The translations under genes and the position numbers were made by a program. A model generated the notes under the pieces. That model was not told the DNA's origin, ran no database searches, and saw only the letters and a program-made list of their open reading frames with translations. 14,214 bases of DNA from Nitrososphaerales archaeon TH5896 (GTDB lineage Archaea > Thermoproteota > Nitrososphaeria > Nitrososphaerales > Nitrososphaeraceae): contig JAATVP010000247.1 of NCBI GenBank assembly GCA_014523625.1, positions 1 through 14,214 of the forward strand, read 5' to 3'. This document shows positions 13,993 through 14,214 of the stretch, in pieces. The first letter of the stretch is position 1. Each line of letters starts with the position of its first letter.

Positions 13993-14214
13993 AAAATAAG
14001 AAGTAGTACAAAGATAATATGCATCCTGCGATGAAGAAAGTATCTTGAATCTTAGGAGGCACAGGAGTCGCCATATTGATGGTTCGACCGTTCTTATTGT
14101 GGTATCGACTGAATATCTATTCCTTAATACTTTGCCGGTAGGAAGGTGGCTTTCAATCAATGCGAGAACCGTAAAGATAACTTCAAGCACGACATCAATT
14201 CTAACTTAAAAGCC
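13993..14214. other. End of window, no confident gene
   Basis: A plus-strand frame is open from 14018 to a TAA at 14207 (about 63 codons) but has no ATG; a TTG near 14046 would be the only start. An ATG at 14031 (MKKVS) stops after five codons, although a following ILGGTGVAILMV stretch is signal-like. The opposite-strand frame at 14190-13909 crosses the terminator hairpin and looks like a shadow. The stretch may be another decayed gene. Confidence 0.3.

Overview
The window looks like archaeal DNA, most likely from a terrestrial ammonia-oxidising thaumarchaeon (class Nitrososphaeria, perhaps Nitrosocosmicus-like). This is inferred from four things: AT-rich sequence, TATA boxes 20-40 nt upstream of start codons with little or no leader, a decayed helix-turn-helix protein of a type I recall from that group, and large secreted proteins beside long non-coding stretches. 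No ammonia-oxidation or ribosomal marker is present, so the assignment is not proven.

Layout. 1-1154: almost no coding sequence, one possible 38-residue ORF. 1155-5146 (minus strand): a three-gene operon read from about 5146 downward. In order it encodes an exported protein with acidic nonapeptide repeats and thrombospondin-type-3 calcium-binding repeats, an exported protein with cadherin/Ig-like domains, and a secreted S8 subtilisin-like protease. The genes overlap by a few bases. The protease is intact through its catalytic domain, but its C-terminal beta domain lies beyond a one-base frameshift. 5315-5366: a 17-bp direct repeat flanks a TATA-like sequence upstream of the operon. 5479-6770: decayed genes (an unknown 110-residue protein, the N-terminal part of an N-formylglutamate-amidohydrolase-like protein, a possible transposase scrap) and two related palindromes. 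7154-8239: an intact gene of unknown function (361 aa). 8465-8811: a twice-frameshifted small gene. 8815-12160: a tight two-gene unit, a transthyretin/CarboxypepD-regulatory-like domain protein followed by a 905-residue GMC flavoprotein with a four-cysteine cluster motif and a large C-terminal extension. 12160-13483: a cluster of broken genes, namely a minus-strand Trypco1-like protein, a single-TM protein whose TM segment is disrupted, and an HTH protein. 13642-13920: an intact paralogue of that TM protein, followed by a terminator-like hairpin.

The window holds two plausible functional modules. One is a calcium-dependent cell-surface or secreted proteolysis operon; the other is a cytosolic flavin dehydrogenase with a small partner. 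They sit in a region of heavy gene decay. I count about nine indels in roughly 2 kb of decayed small genes and only one in over 8 kb of large genes. That uneven spread argues for real pseudogenisation rather than uniform sequencing error.
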